DNA of 64,000 bases from contig CP092877.1 in assembly GCA_030710605.1 (NCBI GenBank), positions 46,422,406-46,486,405 of the forward strand, read 5' to 3'. The notes below the pieces were generated by a model. That model saw only the letters and a list, made by a program, of their open reading frames with translations. It was not told the DNA's origin and ran no database searches. The stretch is from Cordylochernes scorpioides (taxonomy: Eukaryota; Arthropoda; Arachnida; Pseudoscorpiones; Chernetidae). Below, one piece after another: positions 1-10,740 of this stretch (position 1 is the stretch's first letter; each line of letters opens with the position of its first letter). Made by a program: the position numbers and the translations under genes.

Positions 1-1079
1 AAAGATTGTAAAATATTTAAAACAACAGTTACGCGACAAAAATTTCTTAACAAGGTGTGTAAGATTCCTAAGACTTTTTTAACTCCTCAAGCAGGATACA
101 CAAAGGAATTAATATAAAGCCACAACCTATTGATAAAATGTTGCCTTGGTCCATGTGAAAAATAATGTGGTGATTTCTCTTTGCCTTCAATATACTTTCG
201 CCATTGATCTAATTGTAAATTCAGTCCCCTTTAGAAGCATTTTTTAACTTCAAGTATTATAGAACCGCCTCAGCTCTTCAGAATACAGATTCGCTTTGAC
301 GGCTAGATCATTTGGAATGAGCTAGTAGTGGATTATTCCTTAAAAATTTCACCAGACGCACAGAATTGACTTATATTTGCAGTTCCGCTTTTTCATAACA
401 GGTTCTGGAGTCAGATCTGGGTTCAACCACTAGTTTTGGGAGTTAGGATTATGACAATAAATACAGTCCTCATCACAACTAACAATACACTTTATGGAAT
501 ACACATTGCTCAGAGTAGCTAGTAGTTTGTTTTAGACTTTCTATCACTGGTTTGCCTGAACTTTCGTCAACATATGAGGTACAAAGCGTCAGCTTTTGGT
601 GGCCTTGCGTAGTCCTTGAAAGCGACGTATCATGAAGATTTGTCATGTCCCCATCTCGCCTGATAGTCTCCGAGTTCAAGTTGTCCGATTTGCCTCCACA
701 GCTCTATAGTTTTCTGCCTACCAGTCCTTAGGTTATCTTCGTGATTCCTGTCACCTAGCAAATTTCTAGAGCCCCCTGGATGCAGTGTGCTGGGGTTCAA
801 GGATCTTGTCGTTCGACAAATTTTTTATTTTGGATTCAGCAGCCATATGGCCCAATTCAAACTCATAAAGTAAAGGTTCTTTTATAAGTCTATATTGGCC
901 ATCCATTTTAACGTTTAATTAAAGCGAAAAAAAAAGCCATTTATATAAAATGATGGCATAATATGATAGAAAAAAAAAACTTCGCGTGATTTATAATGAG
1001 ATGATATTGAATTAAATCCCTCTTTACATCGGACTTTTTATTAAGGCCGCGACAACAAAGACTTTTCACTTTAGCAACC
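1..1079. other. AT-rich sequence without recognisable gene
   Basis: I see no conserved reading frame, terminal repeat or RNA gene in this stretch. The longest open frame is about 66 codons and has no recognisable motif. The DNA is AT-rich with short A runs near 930-985, and the minisatellite begins directly after it. Confidence 0.6.
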
Positions 1080-2215
1080 AGAACGATCTATCGAGCATAC
1101 CAAGCGACTACGAGCGATTTACCAAGTGACTAACTAGCGATCTAGCAAAAGCGATCAAGGCAATCTAACAAAAGCGATCAAGGCGACTACCTAGAGCGAA
1201 TAAGACGTAATACCAAAAGCGATCATAGCGAAATACGAAGAGCTAGATCAAAGTGATTTACCAAGAGCGATCATGGCGATCTAACCAGGGCGATTAAGGC
1301 CAGCTACGAAGGGCGATCAAGATAATCTAGCAAATGAGACCAAGACAATTTACCAAGAGCGATCAAGGCAACCTAACAAGATTAATCAAGCTGATTTGAC
1401 AAGAATGATCAAAGTGATCTACCAAGAACGATCAAGGCGATCTACAAAAAGCGATCAAGACGATCTACCAAGAGCGATTAAGGTGAAATACAAGAAGTGG
1501 TAAAAGCGAACTGCCAAGAGCGGTTAAGCCGATTTAACAAGAGCGATTATGACGATCTACAAAGAACGAGAGATCTATGCGATCTATCACGATCGATCAA
1601 GATGATATAGCAAGTGTGATCAAGTCGATATACCAAGAAAGAGTTAAAGGCGCGATCTACCAAAACCGATCAAAGGCGATCTACCAAGAGAGATCAAGGC
1701 GATCTACCAACAGCTATTAAGACGATCTATCAAAAGCGATTAAGGCGACCTTACAAAGAGAAATCAAGGCGATTCACCAAAAGCGATCAAAGTGATCCAC
1801 CAAGAACTATCAAAACAATACACCAAGAGCGATTAAGGCAAACTACGAAGTGCTATCAAGGCGATGTAACAAGAGCGGTCAAGGTGATCTACCAAGAACG
1901 ATTAAGGCAATCTACCAAAAGCGATCAAGACGAACTACCAACCTGATTTAAGTGAAATACCAGGAGTCATAAAAGTGAACTACCTAGAGCGATTAAGCCG
2001 ATTTAACAAGGGGGATTAAGACGATCTACCAAGAACGATTAAGACGATCTACAAAGAGAAATCAAGGAGATCTACTGAGAGCGATAAAGAGATCTACAAA
2101 GAGCAATCAAAAGAGCTACAAATAACGATCAAGACGTTATACCAAGAACGATTAAGGCGATCTCCCAAAAGCCATTAAGATCAACTACAGAGCGATTAAA
2201 TCCTTCTTCTACCTA
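1080..2215. repeat. Degenerate 23-bp minisatellite (GATC-rich)
   Basis: About 1.1 kb is built from a unit of roughly 23 bp. Its recurring words are GCGATCAAGGCGATCTACC and CCAAGAGCGAT. I estimate nearly 50 decayed copies, with single-base substitutions and small indels. No ORF is maintained, so this is a non-coding tandem array. The monomer is GATC-rich and not organised into obvious higher-order blocks. Confidence 0.85.
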
Positions 2216-2800
2216 AGCCATCTACCAAAGCGAAGCAATCACTATGGAGGACTGTTGCGGCACGACGAGACGTATAAGGTGAGTAGAACTTTTGTTTACT
2301 ACATTGTCTAGTTAAATATAATTTAGTATGAGAGAGAGTAGTATTACTACTTGTTTTAGAACAGGAATAACTCTCTATGAGCAACATTTACTTGAGTACA
2401 AGAACAGTGGAACACCCTTCATGAGCTGATTCAAATCAAAGAGATCATTAAATGAATCACTCAATTACAAGAAGTTTCCATTTTAATAATAAAACTTATC
2501 AAATAAATCAACAACAACAAAAAGCTTTATTAAGACATTTTATTCTTATACAGATTCTCAGAGCAGAAATGTAGTGGTCATGCAGGAATAACAGCAATAA
2601 GCATTGTTATTATTATAATTTTTAAAGCTAATCACATATAATGGTAATATGAAATTTATATACAGGAAAACTTAAGACAATCAAGCTAATAAATAGGTTA
2701 GTGTGGGTAAATTGGAGGGAAATAAATTTCTTATACCTGGATTTACCCCAGAGTCTCTACAAGTGAAAAAAAAAAGAAGCTAAAGTTAATCATTCTCAAA
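2216..2800. other. Spacer between minisatellite and Helitron
   Basis: AT-rich sequence in which I see no gene, no long inverted repeat and no conserved coding. It is the left flank of the Helitron at 2,801, whose insertion lies between an A and a T. Confidence 0.55.
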
Positions 2801-3530
2801 TCTACTTATATATTTGCCTTATTCTGTCTGTTTGTCTGTATGTCTGAAGCTCACGGATAGAATGCGCGCCCATTGGCTGCCAGCGAACACGTGGCCTCCC
2901 TGCCCCCTCTAGACAACCCTGTTATCAGCTGTGCGATACATACACCTGTCTATAGCGGCCACTCTAGACAACCCTGTTATCAGCAGTGTGCTACATCCAC
3001 CTGTCTAAACAGACCACTCTGTCTATAGCGGCCACTCTAGACAACCCTGTTATCAGCTGTGTGATACATCCACCTGTCTATACAGACCACCCTGTCTATA
3101 GCGGTCACTCTAGACAACCCTGTTATCATCAGTGTGTTACATTCACCTGTCTATACAGACCACCCTGTCTATAGCGGTCACTCTAGGCAACCCTGTTAAC
3201 AGCAGTGTGATACATACACCTGTCTATACAGACCACCCTGACTATAGCGACCACTCTAGACAACCCTGTTATCAGCTGCCTGTCTATACAGACCACCCTG
3301 TCTATAGCGATCACCTTAGGCAACCCTGTTATCATCAGTGTGTTACATTCACCTGTCTATACAGACCACCCTGTCTATAGCGGTCACCTCAGGCAACCCT
3401 GTTATCAGCAGTGTGATACATCCACCTGTCTATACAGACCACCCTGTCAATAGCGACCACCCAAGACAACGGTTTTAAAATATATTCGCACTCGGGTAAA
3501 CCCCGGGCGTTGCCCGGGCCATTCGTCTAG
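2801..3530 (+). mobile_element. Non-autonomous Helitron (copy H1)
   Basis: The element begins TC (TCTACTTATATATTTGCC) right after an A. It ends in CTAG followed by T, about ten bases after a GC-rich hairpin, CCCGGGCGTTGCCCGGG. A 5' TC, a subterminal hairpin, a 3' CTRR and insertion between A and T define Helitrons. At 730 bp it carries no Rep/helicase ORF. Its body is a tandem array of 73-bp units. A second copy of the same family lies inverted at 33,607-34,331. Confidence 0.85.
2905..3470 (+). repeat. 73-bp tandem array inside Helitron H1
   Basis: About eight copies of a unit near 73 bp, each containing CAACCCTGTTATCAGC, CCACCTGTCTATACAGACC and CCCTGTCTATAGCGG. The short reading frames across it repeat the same peptide and are a by-product of the repeat, not a gene. 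The array length differs from the copy at 33.7-34.3 kb. Confidence 0.85.
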
Positions 3531-3854
3531 TATACAATATCCAGATACAATATCACTTTTGATTTAATTGCAAAGATGCTAAATATTTTGTTAAACTTGG
3601 CTCTGAATCAAAAGCAACTACCTGTGTTTTCTATTAAGTGAGTAGCTTGAAGGAGATTGAGATTGAAACTACTGTATTTCAATATCCATATAATATTATA
3701 TAAGGTTAAATACAGAATAAATATAAATATGATTATATAATGATAAATATATGAATAAATAGATATAAAGCTTGAAGGAGAAACACTAAGTCTCGTGGAT
3801 TAATGATAGCAAACAAATGTAAGAATCTGGGATTTTACAAAGAAAAGTTCAAAC

Positions 3855-3894
<40 letters not shown>

Positions 3895-3949
3895 CTATTT
3901 ATATAAATATAGATATTTATAAGGACTCCTAAGATGGAATTATAATGAA
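3531..3949. other. AT-rich flank with (TA)n/(TG)n microsatellite
   Basis: No gene seen. A run of TA dinucleotides followed by TG repeats lies near 3,860-3,895. This may include the 5' end of copia A, but I cannot identify an LTR. Confidence 0.5.
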
Positions 3950-4433
3950 CTTCGGAAATATGACGACTGATGAGTGTATGTCATTTAAGGTGAAGCAGGT
4001 TCTGCTAACAGAACACGAGAGGAGAAAAACCAGAAAAGAGGATACTACCTAGGAATTGCTACAGGTGAACATGCATCAAGATAACAGTAGAATCAACAGT
4101 CGAAGAAAACGCTACTGATGCGGGAATAATGGCCACATAGCATTCAACTGCCAAAGAATGAAGCAGACAACTACTGGGAACCGCGTCAGTGATAATAATC
4201 TTTATCAGAGGAAGGTAAACAGATAACTTCCTGGCTGTACTCAACCTAACAAGTGCTGAGGACCCATGGCACAGCGGAGTCATGTATGCAGAAACAAAGA
4301 CTGGTTCATAGATCTTCAGAAAGTGTTATCTGATCCCATCATGACTCCAAGTGGGATTCAATTTCTCAAGACCATTCATAATGCAAACATCGAAGTCAAG
4401 CAATGATGTATTCCAGGTCCCAAATGTACGAAG
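3950..4433 (+). pseudogene. Copia A gag zinc knuckle and protease fragment
   Basis: Translated with stops, this stretch gives a CCHC-like knuckle (CGNNGHIAFNC) and then a region like the copia protease 'DSGA..HMT' motif, here KDWFID followed by DPIMTPSGIQF. It stops at the 5-bp target duplication of gypsy B and resumes at 8,702. There are several in-frame stops, so it is a dead remnant. The assignment rests on motif order, not on full alignment. Confidence 0.55.
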
Positions 4434-4438
4434 GAATC

Positions 4439-4544
4439 TGTGTTGAGAACATTGTGTTTTCCCACGTGACGCGGCGGAGCGTGACCGTGCCTGCACGAGT
4501 TAGTAGTTATTGTTTTGAACTCTGTATGGATGGACATTAAAACA
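4439..4544 (+). repeat. 5' LTR of gypsy B
   Basis: 106 bp, TG...CA, matching the 3' LTR at 8,596-8,701 except for about three substitutions. It directly follows the GAATC target duplication. Confidence 0.92.
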
Positions 4545-4563
4545 TGGTGGCAGCGATAACTGG
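4545..4563 (+). promoter_or_regulatory. Primer binding site of gypsy B (tRNA-Leu-like)
   Basis: Immediately after the 5' LTR, TGGTGGCAGCG is complementary to the 3' end, including CCA, expected of tRNA-Leu (ends ...CGCTGCCA-CCA in the AAG/UAG isoacceptors as I recall them). The match covers about 11 bases. Confidence 0.6.
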
Positions 4564-4626
4564 ATAAAATACGAACCCGTATATTGCAAAATATCGATTT
4601 TTGTGTACCTTGGAAGATAATTCAAC

Positions 4627-6618
4627 ATGGCTCAGATTCAACCTCCAGAAACTTTCGACTTCTCGACTCCCAACGAATGGCCCAAATGGAGGAAGAGATT
4701 CGAACGATACCTCGTGGTCAGTGGAATGAAGAAGAAAGAGGAGGCGGACAAGATCGATTTGTTCATGTACTTGATGGGTGACCGCGCGGATGATATATTC
4801 AGGACCTTCAAGTTCGAAAAGGAGAAAGAGGCAACGAAAATTGATTCCGTCCTCAAGGCGTTCGACAGCCACTTCTGTGTCAGAAAGAATATTATCTACG
4901 AACGTGCGAAATTTAATTCAAGAATCCAAGAGGATCGGGAGACAGTGGACGAATTCACTTCATTGTACAAATTGGCTGATAGTTGCGAATTTGAGGGTCT
5001 TCATGAACAGTTGATCCGTGACCGAATAGTGGTTGGAGTGAGGGACAAAGCTTTATCTGAAAGAATGCAGTTGGACAGCGAACTGACTTTGGAAAAGGCG
5101 GTGAAATTGGTTCGACAGCAGGAAGCCGTTCGACAGCAGCAAGTCGACCTGCAGCGTCCCTCAACAAGCCAAAAGGTCAATCAGGTGAAGTTCAACTCGA
5201 AGAAACAATCACCAAAACAACAAGAGCAGCCTTCGAAGAAGAAGGAGAAGTCACCCAAAACAAGATCACGATGTCCAAAATGCGGAGGTTTCACCCACAG
5301 GGAAGGACAGGCTTGCCGTGCTGAAGGACAAAGATGTAACCTATGTTCAAAAACTGGCCATTTTGCAAATTGCTGCCCAGATAAGCAGGCGAAGACTGCG
5401 GAAGTCAAAGCTGTTTCAGAACTTGATGAAGAAATTGGTTTTCTCCTGGAGGTCTCAGCTGTGGAGGATTCATCTAATCTCGATGATGATGAAGGCGAGT
5501 GCAGGAGGCGATGGACAGCAGAAATCCAAGTGAACGGGAAACAGGTGAAGTTCAAGCTCGACTCCCAGGCGGATGTTACATGTGTTCCTCTGTGTCTCTT
5601 CAAGAAGATAATGGGACAACAACGACTAGTGGAAAGTGATATCAACATTAGAGCTGCGGAATTTTCTGAACTTCAGACTGTGGGTATGTTTATATCAACG
5701 CTGCGAAATGGCAATTATGAAATCAAGGAGAAGATTTATGTCATTCGTCGTTTGAGTGAACCTCTTCTGAGTCGCCGGGCATGTGAGCTCTTGAACCTGG
5801 CGAGGCGGATTGAAGTGGTTGCGACGAGAATTAACCCGATCAAGGAATTCCCTGAAGTATTTGAAGGACTGGGACAGATCGGAAACCCTTACGAAATCAA
5901 ATTGAAACCTGGAGCAAAACCATATGCTGTGCATACTCCTCGACGGGTACAAATACCTTTGATGGAAAAGCTCAAAACAAGATTGGAAGAGCTCGAGAAG
6001 GCGGGAATCATAGCACAAGTTAACTTTGCGACTGAATGGTGTGCACCGACTGTGATTGCTGGTAAACCGAAAGGCGACATACGACTCTGTGTGGATCTCT
6101 CAAGGCTGAACGAACATGTACAGCGCGAAGTGCATCCCATGCCAGTGGTGGAGCACATGCTGGGTCAACTGGGGGAAGCAAGATTCTTTTCGAAACTGGA
6201 CGCGAACAGAGGCTTTCACCAGATTCCGTTGAGCCCGGACTGCCAGCATTTAACGACCTTCATCACTCCTTTTGGGAGATATAAATACTGCAGAATGCCA
6301 TTTGGAATCTCACTCGCCCCAGAGTATTTCCAGAAAGTTATGTCAATTATCTTGCAAGGTATGGACGGTGTAATGTGTTACCTGGACGATATCCTGATAT
6401 TTGCCTCCGACTCCAAGACTCACGATCGAATTCTTCGTTTAGTGCTCCGAAAACTGAAAGAGGCGAAAGTTACACTAAACAAGGCCAAGTGTGTCTTCGG
6501 CGTGCCAAGAATTAATTTTCTTGGGCACATATACTGGATGAAGACGGTATCCGACCAGATCCAGCGAAAATCGAAGCAGTGGCGAGGATGCCTGCTCCGA
6601 CCGATGTTCATGGCGTAA
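4627..6618 (+). CDS. Gypsy B Gag-protease-RT polyprotein (frameshifted at the end)
   Basis: 663 codons from the ATG after the primer site. The N-terminal Gag region (residues 1-200) is charged, and a cysteine cluster (about 215-255) contains CPKCGG and CNLCSKTGHFANCC knuckles. A retropepsin-like motif follows, KLDSQADVTCVP, where the usual DTGA/DSGA is DSQA. RT has LCVDLSRLN, FSKLDANRGFHQIPL and the catalytic YLDD box. The product copies element RNA into DNA in virus-like particles. Near 6,530 an extra TA pair after GGGCACATA breaks the frame; RNase H and integrase continue in the overlapping frame from 6,579. Domain order supports Ty3/gypsy; the clade is less certain. Confidence 0.9.
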   Translation: MAQIQPPETFDFSTPNEWPKWRKRFERYLVVSGMKKKEEADKIDLFMYLMGDRADDIFRTFKFEKEKEATKIDSVLKAFDSHFCVRKNIIYERAKFNSRIQEDRETVDEFTSLYKLADSCEFEGLHEQLIRDRIVVGVRDKALSERMQLDSELTLEKAVKLVRQQEAVRQQQVDLQRPSTSQKVNQVKFNSKKQSPKQQEQPSKKKEKSPKTRSRCPKCGGFTHREGQACRAEGQRCNLCSKTGHFANCCPDKQAKTAEVKAVSELDEEIGFLLEVSAVEDSSNLDDDEGECRRRWTAEIQVNGKQVKFKLDSQADVTCVPLCLFKKIMGQQRLVESDINIRAAEFSELQTVGMFISTLRNGNYEIKEKIYVIRRLSEPLLSRRACELLNLARRIEVVATRINPIKEFPEVFEGLGQIGNPYEIKLKPGAKPYAVHTPRRVQIPLMEKLKTRLEELEKAGIIAQVNFATEWCAPTVIAGKPKGDIRLCVDLSRLNEHVQREVHPMPVVEHMLGQLGEARFFSKLDANRGFHQIPLSPDCQHLTTFITPFGRYKYCRMPFGISLAPEYFQKVMSIILQGMDGVMCYLDDILIFASDSKTHDRILRLVLRKLKEAKVTLNKAKCVFGVPRINFLGHIYWMKTVSDQIQRKSKQWRGCLLRPMFMA

Positions 6619-8537
6619 GAAGATTTCTTGGCATGGTGAACCATCTGGGACGCTTTGTGGAAAATTTATCTGAAATTGTGGCTCCACTAAACCAGTTGTT
6701 GGTAAAAGGTCAAAACTTCGTTTGGGATTGCAGCCAGGAGCGAGCATTCCGAAAGTTGAAAGAATTGCTCACGACTCAACCCATCTTGGCAGCATACGAC
6801 GTCAGGAAACCAACTATGGTGTCATCCGACGCATCTTCATACGGCTTGGGAGCGGTACTGAAGCAAGAAGGTGAGAATGGAATCTGGCGACCTGTTGCTT
6901 ATTCTTCTAGAACTATGACACCTACCGAAAAACGATATGCTCAGATCGAGAAAGAGGCTCTCGCAATTACATGGGCCTGCGAACGTTTTCAAGATTTCCT
7001 GCTTGGAAAGCGTTTCCGAATTGAAACCGACCATAAGCCTCTCATTCCTCTATTTTCGACGAAAGAATTGAGTTCGCTGACCCCAAAACTGCAACGTTTC
7101 CGAATGCGTATGATGAGGTTTGGATTCGAAATAGTGCATATCCCTGGAAAGGAGCTGCTCGACGCCGATGCATTATCCAGACAACCACTTCTTACAACCA
7201 AGGGAGGTGAAGACGAACGGCCAACCTCAACGCATATAAATGCAGTTCTCTCGAGTATAACCGACAAAGACGAGATGTTGACGAAGATTTTTGAAGCTCA
7301 ACAAGAAGATACGACCCTGAAAGCAGTAGTCAACTACCTTGAGCAAGGCTGGCCAGATAAGAAGAAGATGTCACAGGCTCTGCTCTCTTATTGGCATGTC
7401 AAGGATGAACTCGGCGTTCAAAATGGACTACTGATGCGTAGCTGTCGTCTTGTTATTCCAGCAAGTGTGAAACTGGAGATCCTAGATAAGTTGCACGCTG
7501 GGCACTTCGGGATTACAAAAACAAGACTTCGCGCACGTGAGACGGTATGGTGGCCTGGAATTTCGGAGGAGATCGCGGAAACGGTCAGAAAGTGCAGTGT
7601 CTGTATCCAGGAAGCCGTCTCAAAACATGAACCTTTGATACCAACCAACTTTCCTACACGAGCGTGGCAAAAGATTGGAATGGATTTGTTCAAGTTCGAG
7701 AATAAGTGGTATCTAGTCGTCATTGACTATTATTCTCGCTTTCCTGAAATGATTCAGCTGGATCGGCTCACAGCCAATGTGGTGGTGCGTAGTTGCAAAT
7801 CCATATTTGCCCGACATGGAATACCAGAAACTGTTGTAAGCGATAATGGGACGCAATTTGGAGCTGCTCGTGAATTTGCAAATTTCGCAAGGCAGTACGG
7901 ATTCACACATGTCACTTCAAGTCCTCGATTCCCGCAGAGCAATGGGATGGCAGAAGCAGGTGTGAAAATTGCTAAGTTGATCCTCAAGAAAAATCAAGAC
8001 CCATCGCTTGGACTCCTGGAGTATCGATCGACCCCTTTGGAGAACGGTTACAGCCCTGCTGAGCTTCTCATGGGACGTAAACTCTGAACGACCTTGCCAA
8101 TTGCACCAGAGAATCTTAATCCAAAGTTGGTGGACTCTCAGACCCTGAAAAGAAAGGAGGGGAGAAGGAAAAAGGATATGAAATCCAGATATGATCGACG
8201 CTGCGGAGCTACGGACATGGAGGAGCTATCCGAAGGTGACACGGTTTGGATTACAGATATGCGAATCTGGGGGATTGTAAAGCAGAAAGCATCGACCCCA
8301 AGGTCATATATGGTTGATACTCCAGTTGGGACTTTACGTCGAAACAGGTTCCATATACGAAAAGGAGATACAGTGCAATATCCAGCCGACCCATCGACGC
8401 CGACCTTTTCGGGGGAGGAACTGGTTGAAAATGAAAAGACCCCAGTTGTGGATTATCCCTCTAACGACTCAGAAGACGGCCATATAAGAACCCGGAGTGG
8501 ACGAATTGTTAAACCCGTGGATCGCCTTCATTATTAA
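6579..8537 (+). pseudogene. Gypsy B RNase H-integrase, one nonsense codon
   Basis: It continues the pol of the previous entry after a two-base shift. It begins with the RT thumb region (VRRFLGMVNHLGRFV), then RNase H (SSDASSYGLGAVL, ETDHKPL, DADALSRQP) and the integrase zinc region (HAGHFGITKTR...CSVC). The integrase core has catalytic-type residues in GMDLF, VVSDNGTQFG and GMAEAGVKIAK. A TGA at 8,085-8,087 replaces what is probably CGA (Arg) after MGRKL; the same frame then runs to 8,537 through the integrase C-terminal tail. One base change and one dinucleotide duplication are the only obvious defects. Confidence 0.88.
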
Positions 8538-8595
8538 TTATATTATGCATTTAAAGTTTGTAATGTATATATATTTCAAATCTTAAAAAGGGGGA

Positions 8596-8701
8596 TGTGT
8601 TGAGAACATTGTGTTTTCTCACGTGACGCGGCGGAGCGTGACCGTGCCTGCATGAGTGAGTAGTTATTGTTTTGAACTCTGTATGGATGGACATTAAAAC
8701 A
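8596..8701 (+). repeat. 3' LTR of gypsy B with upstream polypurine tract
   Basis: 106 bp copy of the 5' LTR, preceded by the purine run AAAAAGGGGGA (8,586-8,595) that would prime plus-strand synthesis. It is followed by the GAATC target duplication. Confidence 0.92.
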
Positions 8702-8706
8702 GAATC

Positions 8707-9201
8707 TGCTATCTAAGAGAGATAGAAGAAAACGGCAATCGTGTGACCTTCAGTAATATCGTAGTTCGCATATTCAACCCCGGAAACATGATTAAAGCGA
8801 TTAATGTAAATGGCCTCTACATTGTAAAAAAGAAGACCTTAGACTCCAGTAAAACAAAATTTATTAATGAAAAAAAAAAAGATCATTTTCAGAACAATGC
8901 CTTAAAAACAGCATCAAAGGCTATGTCATATTGACCATAACGCCATTGAAAAGATGGCGAGGGTTGAGCTGGTAATAGGCCTAGAAATTTCGTCTAGAGA
9001 CGAAGCCTATGCGACGATTGTTGTATCACAAAACTACTAAAGCGCCACATAAAAACCTTGCTTACATTAGATCAAAATAAACCTTGGAGCTCATTTACAT
9101 AGACATTTGCGGACCAATGCCGGCAAAATCAACCGGTGAAAATTGATACTTCCTATCGTTCGTTGATGATTTCTCAATAAAGATTGCTCTGTATTTTCCA
9201 A
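8707..9201 (+). pseudogene. Copia A protease end and integrase start
   Basis: It resumes copia A after gypsy B. GNRVTFSNIVVRIFN and INVNGLYIVK resemble the copia region between protease and the GAG-pre-integrase domain. Near 9,090, the fragments ELIHIDICGPMP and FLSFVDDFSIKIALYF match the start of the copia integrase core. Frame breaks and stops are frequent. It ends at the SINE target duplication. Confidence 0.7.
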
Positions 9202-9212
9202 AAAACAAATAT

Positions 9213-9519
9213 TAAAAAAAAAATTATCCCTAGTACACGTGGTACAGGCCATGATAATCATGGTGGGTAGTTAGCGACTGCTTTTACTGTAAGCGCACCA
9301 CATGTCTACACATGTGAAAAGCAGTTCGACTTTGCACTTACAAATGTGCCAGAGCCCCGTTTGGTTACTTGCACTCGCTGGTGGGGTTGGACTTTTGCAA
9401 GAATCGGGGGCCATTGGAGCATTTTTGTTTAATCAGAAAAAAGTGCCCAATGCGGGAATCGAACCCGGGTCGTAGTGGTCGTAAACCAAACGGTTTAACC
9501 AGCCTTCCACCGACCCCCT
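9213..9519 (-). mobile_element. Full-length tRNA-derived SINE (copy 1)
   Basis: Read on the minus strand it has a tRNA-like head with a B-box (GGTTCGATTCC), then a conserved central part with GTGCAAGTAACC, and a 3' end in GGGATAA plus an A-rich tail. An 11-bp target duplication, AAAACAAATAT (9,202-9,212 and 9,520-9,530), flanks it. It splits the copia A integrase. Pol III-made RNA copied by a LINE is the expected mechanism. Related copies are at 45.0, 50.1, 61.2, 62.0, 62.8, 63.2 and 63.9 kb. Confidence 0.88.
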
Positions 9520-10740
9520 AAAACAAATATGAAGTATTAAAACATTTCGATATCTATAGAGCCACTGTATAGAGACAAAATGGTAATAAAATTTAAGTGT
9601 TTTACGATCGGATGATGGGATTAAGTTTTGTAATAGAGAATTCCAAGACAAATTACAAAAACTAGTGATAAAGCATGAACGCACGAACGTGTATTCTCCA
9701 CAGATGAACGGTGTGGCAGAATGTGTAAATCGAACACTTTTAGATATGGCCCGCGCTTGTTTACATAGCGCTAATCTCTCCCAAAGATTTTGGGCAGAGG
9801 CGGTAAACAGAGCTGCTTACATTAAAAACAAATGTTATAATAGTTCTCTAAAAGACAAAGTACCTGATGGATTTTGGTTAGGAAGAAATCCTAGTGTAAG
9901 ACACCTAAAAACATTTGGATGTTTGGCATTTAGCCATATACCAAGAGAAAGAAGGCGAAAATTAGACCATCGGGCATGCAGATGTATTCTGGTAAGATAC
10001 TCCACTCAAACGCGAGGATATTCACAAAAGGTGATTGAGACAAAACATGTTGGGTTCGATGAGTCTAAAATTGGACTAGAGTGGACTAAAATAGTGGAAA
10101 AGACAGAACCGGGAAGGTGTAACCACGTTTGGCTAGAACCCGAGACTACTGATGATAACGTAATAGAAATAGAGAATGAATTACCGAGTAATTTGAATTC
10201 AGTGGAGTAAAGGACACTTCCCCAAAACTTTCCACTTCTAAAAACATTGTTCGATATCCATATGAGATAAAGCAAACCAAAGATAGAGTTAAATCTTTTG
10301 GGTGTCGCCGAGCCGCAAAGTTAAGAAGCAGGCCGATCTCCCCAAGCCGTGTATTGGAAAAGAGCAATGGGCGATGAGTGCTTCAGGAACTTGGGAGTTC
10401 TCAACATTACCGCCGGGAAAGAAACCGATTAGCAGCAGATGGGTGTATAAGGTGAAGACAGATGAGAACGGAATTGTAGAACGTTTCAAAGCACGTTTAG
10501 TAGCTAGAGGTTTCTGACAGGAACAAGGAATTCATTTCCAGGAAACGTATGCACATCTTATTAACTTAGCTGTAATCAGAGTTTTGATAACGTTAACTTT
10601 GAACGGGAAAGGATACAATATACATCTGGACGTAGATAACGCTTATCTATACAGCAACCCTGGACGTAAACATTGGCAAGCTGCCAAACACGTCTTAAGA
10701 TATTTACACGATAGCATAAATCTATCGCTCATACAAGGTA
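9520..10740 (+). pseudogene. Copia A integrase core and partial reverse transcriptase
   Basis: The integrase continues after the SINE: LRSDDG-like FRSDDGIKF, then YSPQMNGVAECVNRTLLDMA, which holds the catalytic Glu region, and HLKTFGCLAF. From 10,300 the RT N-terminus is clear: KKPISSRWVYKVK and ERFKARLVARGF, followed by a TGA stop. IHLDVDNAYLY, around the first RT catalytic Asp, is joined directly to GRKHWQAAKHVLRYLH from the RT-RNase H connection, so the middle of RT including the YVDD box is deleted. Confidence 0.85.

Larger units (their letters stand above)
4439..8701 (+). mobile_element. Ty3/gypsy retrotransposon gypsy B, nearly intact
   Basis: Two 106-bp LTRs (4,439-4,544 and 8,596-8,701) begin TGTGTTGAG and end AAAACA. 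They are flanked by a 5-bp duplication, GAATC (4,434-4,438 and 8,702-8,706). I count three differences between the LTRs. A primer binding site follows the 5' LTR and a purine tract precedes the 3' LTR. The inside encodes Gag, protease, RT, RNase H and integrase in Ty3/gypsy order with no env. It has a two-base frameshift near 6,530 and one nonsense codon at 8,085-8,087. It sits inside copia A. Confidence 0.93.

Noticed and set aside
2986..3380. Short repeated peptides beginning MCYIHLS over the Helitron arrays (also 33,745-34,286)
   Set aside because: They are translations of the 73-bp tandem repeat and change with copy number.
1080..3470. CRISPR-like alternation of repeats and spacers
   Set aside because: The arrays are contiguous tandem repeats without unique spacers, in a eukaryotic context.
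9430..9515. tRNA-like sequence with B-box, also at 45,035 and 62,240
   Set aside because: It lacks a proper cloverleaf and is always joined to the same SINE body; it is the tRNA-derived head of the SINE, not a tRNA gene.
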